A DNA stretch of 8,476 nt from positions 1-8,476 of the forward strand of contig JAPLSR010000474.1 in the NCBI GenBank assembly GCA_026398545.1, given 5' to 3'. The position numbers and the translations under genes are program-made. This stretch comes from Candidatus Sumerlaeota bacterium. Its GTDB lineage: Bacteria > Sumerlaeota > Sumerlaeia > MWCT01. This document shows, one piece after another, positions 5,257 to 8,476 of the stretch. Position 1 is the stretch's first letter. Every line of letters starts with the position of its first letter. A model generated the notes under the pieces. The model made no database searches. It was not told where the DNA came from and worked only from the letters and a program-made list of their open reading frames with translations.

Positions 5257-8200
5257 ATGAAATATCTACTCAGTATTATTTGTATTTTTTTGTTGGTTAA
5301 TATTTCTATAATCTCAGCAAATGGTTCGGAGAAAATATTAAATGTTCCATATTCTTACCAAGGAAGTACACAATGGTGTTATCTTCATGGCATTTCTATG
5401 GTTTTAAAATATTATGGGTATTCAGTTGAGCCAATGGATATTGCTTCAAAATGGAATCTAGGACATGACGAAGGATCAGGTTCCATTTTTTCTCAATTAA
5501 TGAATCAACTCAACGGCTTCATGAATACATATAATATCAATGCAACAGTTATACCCAAAACTATAGGAGATGCCAGTTTTTTTCTTACAGATTTTTCGGG
5601 ATATAAATTATATATTGATGGTGGCTCTCCTGTGATGGTTTGTGGTCAAGATACGACTCTTGGTATATGGCCTAATGGCGGCCATTGCATATTAATCGTT
5701 GGATATGAGGAAGGGGATACAAATTATCTTTATATTCATGACCCATCAGGATTTTTTACTGGAAAGTGGCCCGGGGCAATTCAAACAGGAAATGAAGAAG
5801 CATTTGTTAAAGTTCCATGGAGTGAATATAAACAATATTTTGAAAATATCATTAATAATGTTTTGATGTATATAGTGATTTTTTCTGGAGCAACCCCTAA
5901 TCCTTTACCGGGGAATCTTTGGATACAAGATTCAGATATCGTGCAAGGTCCAGCGGCTTTGAGATTAAATAATTATCCATATTTTAAACCGAATAGATGT
6001 TTTGATAAAAAATCTCAAATTTATGTTTATTTTGAAATATTTAATCCTACTGATGTTGATAGAAAATATCAGGCAAGTATCCAAATAAGAGATCAATCAG
6101 ATGCTGTTGTATATCAGATGCAACCTATTAAAACAGATTATTGTATAAGAAAGAATTCATTGAGACAACATTATGATATACCATATCTTGAATTATGTAA
6201 TATAAAGGATGGAGATTACAAATGCTATTGGAGACTTCATGCCATCAATGACCTTAATATTGAAACAGACCCTCCACTTGATGAAATTGGACCAATACCT
6301 CTTTCTTTTGCATCTCAATCAGGCAGTTTGATTACTTCTCAGAACTCTCAAGAGCATAATGATAATACTTGCGTGCTTACAGCATTCCAAAGCAAAATTA
6401 TTATAAGCGCAAATGTTGTTCCAATTCCTGTTATTGTAGATATCAAATTTAAAGCTCATTATGCTTTATTTGAATCTGCAAATAATATAAAAATTCGTTT
6501 ATATATTGATGCTTATTCAACTGAAAATACAACAACAGATGATACTGGCAAAACACCCCTGAGCTTCAAAATTATATTAAGAAATTCATCAGGTGGATTA
6601 ATTGAGGAAAGCAATTGGAAATCAACTGATACTGATGGAGACGGGATTTTTGGTGATCCGTCTGGTTATGGTGGTTCTATTCCGTTTTTTGAAAGCCAAA
6701 ATCTAAACGATGACATAATTTTAATTTTTGTTAAATGGGAAATTAATCAAACTTTTGGACCGGAACAATCCCAAGATATTTATTGTGGAACAATATTCAC
6801 AAATATACCTATACCTGAAGGTGAAAAACCAATAGCTAGTATAACTTCTATTAGTCCTAATCCGGCAATTCAAGAACAAGATAGTATAATATTCACTGGT
6901 TCAGGAGATGATCCAGATACTCAAGGAACCGATCCTAAAATCCGAACGTATCGTTGGACATCCGATTTGGGAAAGATAGATGGAAATTTAGAATTATATA
7001 ATGGACCAGATGCATCACCCCCCCAATTATCAGCATCAGAACTAAAAGTCGGAAATCACACAATAACACTCTCAGTCCAGGATAATGAAGGTGATTGGTC
7101 AGATGGTGTGACAGCACAATTAATAATTAAATCGCAACTACCCGGGCAAGCTGATTACAAAGTTACACAATTTAATTTTACAGGAAATACTACCGATTTG
7201 CAGTCGGGAGACCCTCTGACGATTACATTGAATACAACAAATGATGGCTTAGGTTCAGGTGGTTCAAATTCCTTTACAAAAGTATATCTGACAACTAAAC
7301 AAAGTGGAGATCCAAGGTCTGATGGTGTAGCTTTTAGCACAATGCCCATTAATGATTTAGCAAAAGGTGCATCACAAGGTGCAACTTATGGAGCTTCTTA
7401 TCCTTCAACAAGCGCAGGAACATATTATTTAGCTGCATGTGCCGATGCAGATAATCAAATTGCAGAGAGTAATGAAAATAACAACTGGCTTTATAATTCA
7501 CAATCGCTTCAATTTAAAGGCGGACCTTTTTCTGCATCTGGAAAAATAGTTGATCAAAATCAAAATCCTATTCCAAGTAATAATATTGAAATTGATATCG
7601 ATAAATTAGATGCAAATGGTACTATTATTGTTCATCAAGTGTATTATACAAATGCTAATGGCGAATGGCAAGCTAATAGTTGTTTTGAAGCTGGAGAAAG
7701 ATATAAAATTTCGCCTTTTTGGAGCGGGCATAGCGGAATTTTTAACCCCCCATATTATTATTTTAGTTCAGTAGATAGAAGCTATGCAGATTTGAATTTT
7801 ATTTATTGTCTTCAAGCATATATTTTTTCAGGAATAATAACACGTGAATCAAATGGTCAGCCTTTTACAAAATGTGTAGTTTGTAGTATATGGGCAGGGC
7901 AAACAAGATATTTGCCAGTAGATGAGCTAGGAAAATATTCAAGTATAATTGTTACAGATGATTTACTAACTAGTATTTTTCTATATCCTATACCAGAAGA
8001 AAAAATTTATGAATGGCCTACATTTACTCCTATAAATTATGATATCTCTCTTAGTGGAGGTTCAAGATATGACTTAAATTTTCAGGCCCATTTTGCAAAT
8101 AGTTGCTCTATATCTGGCAAAGCTGTTGATAATAATGGGAAAGCCATGCAAGGACTTGAAATATATATGAGACGAATGCCAGAAGATCCTGTTATTGCAG

Positions 8201-8476
8201 CTTCAGTTAAGACAAAAAACGATGGAACTTTTATTTTTGAAGATGTATTAAAAGGTTATCCATATAAATTATATCCAGATACTTCTGAAACTATTTTCGA
8301 ACCTTTGCTTTTTAATATTTCAAATCTTTCAAATGATATGAGTGATTTCATATTTACTGGTTTAAGTAAACCACTTGCTGATTTCTCAGCAAATCCAACC
8401 ACCGGTTCATTACCTTTAAATGTATTTTTTACTGATAAATCATCCTCATCAGATGCCCCTATAAAAAATTGGCTCT
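5257..8476 (+). CDS. Secreted C39-like cysteine peptidase with PKD, CARDB and carboxypeptidase-regulatory-like domains (C terminus outside window)
   Basis: The frame is open for 1,073 codons from the ATG at 5257 to the right edge. Residues 1-23 are a Sec signal peptide (probable cleavage after ISA). Residues about 29-200 resemble C39-type papain-fold peptidases: Q35 and C41 (YQGSTQWC) before SMVLKYYGY, H143 in GGHCILIVGY, and D162 in IHDPSG, giving a plausible oxyanion Gln and Cys-His-Asp triad. The usual CGP after the nucleophile is replaced by CYLHG. Residues about 210-520 are unrecognised beta-rich sequence, with a DTDGDGIFGD stretch that could bind calcium. Then come a PKD-like domain (about 525-627), a CARDB-like domain (about 631-750, ending in AESNENNNW) and three carboxypeptidase-regulatory-like repeats (about 757-850, 854-947 and 950-1037). 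A PKD start (ADFSANPTTGSLPLNVFF) is cut by the edge. It probably cleaves or binds extracellular protein. No transporter or substrate gene is adjacent. The DNA is far more AT-rich than holB and cobO. Confidence 0.85.
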   Translation, partial: MKYLLSIICIFLLVNISIISANGSEKILNVPYSYQGSTQWCYLHGISMVLKYYGYSVEPMDIASKWNLGHDEGSGSIFSQLMNQLNGFMNTYNINATVIPKTIGDASFFLTDFSGYKLYIDGGSPVMVCGQDTTLGIWPNGGHCILIVGYEEGDTNYLYIHDPSGFFTGKWPGAIQTGNEEAFVKVPWSEYKQYFENIINNVLMYIVIFSGATPNPLPGNLWIQDSDIVQGPAALRLNNYPYFKPNRCFDKKSQIYVYFEIFNPTDVDRKYQASIQIRDQSDAVVYQMQPIKTDYCIRKNSLRQHYDIPYLELCNIKDGDYKCYWRLHAINDLNIETDPPLDEIGPIPLSFASQSGSLITSQNSQEHNDNTCVLTAFQSKIIISANVVPIPVIVDIKFKAHYALFESANNIKIRLYIDAYSTENTTTDDTGKTPLSFKIILRNSSGGLIEESNWKSTDTDGDGIFGDPSGYGGSIPFFESQNLNDDIILIFVKWEINQTFGPEQSQDIYCGTIFTNIPIPEGEKPIASITSISPNPAIQEQDSIIFTGSGDDPDTQGTDPKIRTYRWTSDLGKIDGNLELYNGPDASPPQLSASELKVGNHTITLSVQDNEGDWSDGVTAQLIIKSQLPGQADYKVTQFNFTGNTTDLQSGDPLTITLNTTNDGLGSGGSNSFTKVYLTTKQSGDPRSDGVAFSTMPINDLAKGASQGATYGASYPSTSAGTYYLAACADADNQIAESNENNNWLYNSQSLQFKGGPFSASGKIVDQNQNPIPSNNIEIDIDKLDANGTIIVHQVYYTNANGEWQANSCFEAGERYKISPFWSGHSGIFNPPYYYFSSVDRSYADLNFIYCLQAYIFSGIITRESNGQPFTKCVVCSIWAGQTRYLPVDELGKYSSIIVTDDLLTSIFLYPIPEEKIYEWPTFTPINYDISLSGGSRYDLNFQAHFANSCSISGKAVDNNGKAMQGLEIYMRRMPEDPVIAASVKTKNDGTFIFEDVLKGYPYKLYPDTSETIFEPLLFNISNLSNDMSDFIFTGLSKPLADFSANPTTGSLPLNVFFTDKSSSSDAPIKNWL

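Overview
The window is bacterial DNA with four protein-coding genes and no rRNA, tRNA, CRISPR array or recognisable insertion sequence. Two genes are ordinary housekeeping genes: DNA polymerase III delta' subunit (holB) and corrinoid adenosyltransferase (cobO). They are flanked by two very large secreted-protein genes, each running off one edge of the window. I cannot assign a phylum. Giant modular secreted proteins beside normal bacterial core genes would suit many uncultivated or environmental lineages, and nothing here narrows it further.

Layout. On the minus strand, 3158 down to 1 is one uninterrupted reading frame for an exported protein. It has a signal peptide, one Calx-beta-like module, and four tandem units of about 195-230 residues. 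Each unit carries a GDYPDQR signature and looks like right-handed beta-helix material. The gene has a good sigma70-type promoter (3268-3240), a leader of about 75 nt with a small hairpin, and a strong ribosome binding site. Next, also on the minus strand, lie cobO (3871-3356) and holB (5019-3985). The 113-bp gap between them carries a 9-nt-phased repeat of a type I recall as dispersed in many genomes, plus a palindrome over the holB stop codon.

From about 5020 rightward the organisation changes. The strand switches and the DNA becomes strikingly AT-rich, about one third G+C by eye against about one half to the left. A single frame from 5257 to the right edge encodes a second secreted protein: a C39-like cysteine peptidase domain at the N terminus, then beta-rich regions, a PKD-like domain, a CARDB-like domain, three carboxypeptidase-regulatory-like repeats and the beginning of another PKD domain. 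Its leader (5149-5240) can be drawn as a compact three-way junction ending just before the Shine-Dalgarno. I do not recognise it as a known RNA family.

How the genes relate. holB (replication clamp loading) and cobO (adenosylcobalamin formation) are co-directional but functionally unrelated, and may share transcription. The two secreted proteins are divergently arranged around them and differ in composition and probable origin. Best candidates for something undescribed: the GDYPDQR repeat family, the structured leader at 5149-5240, and the composition break around 5020-5257.
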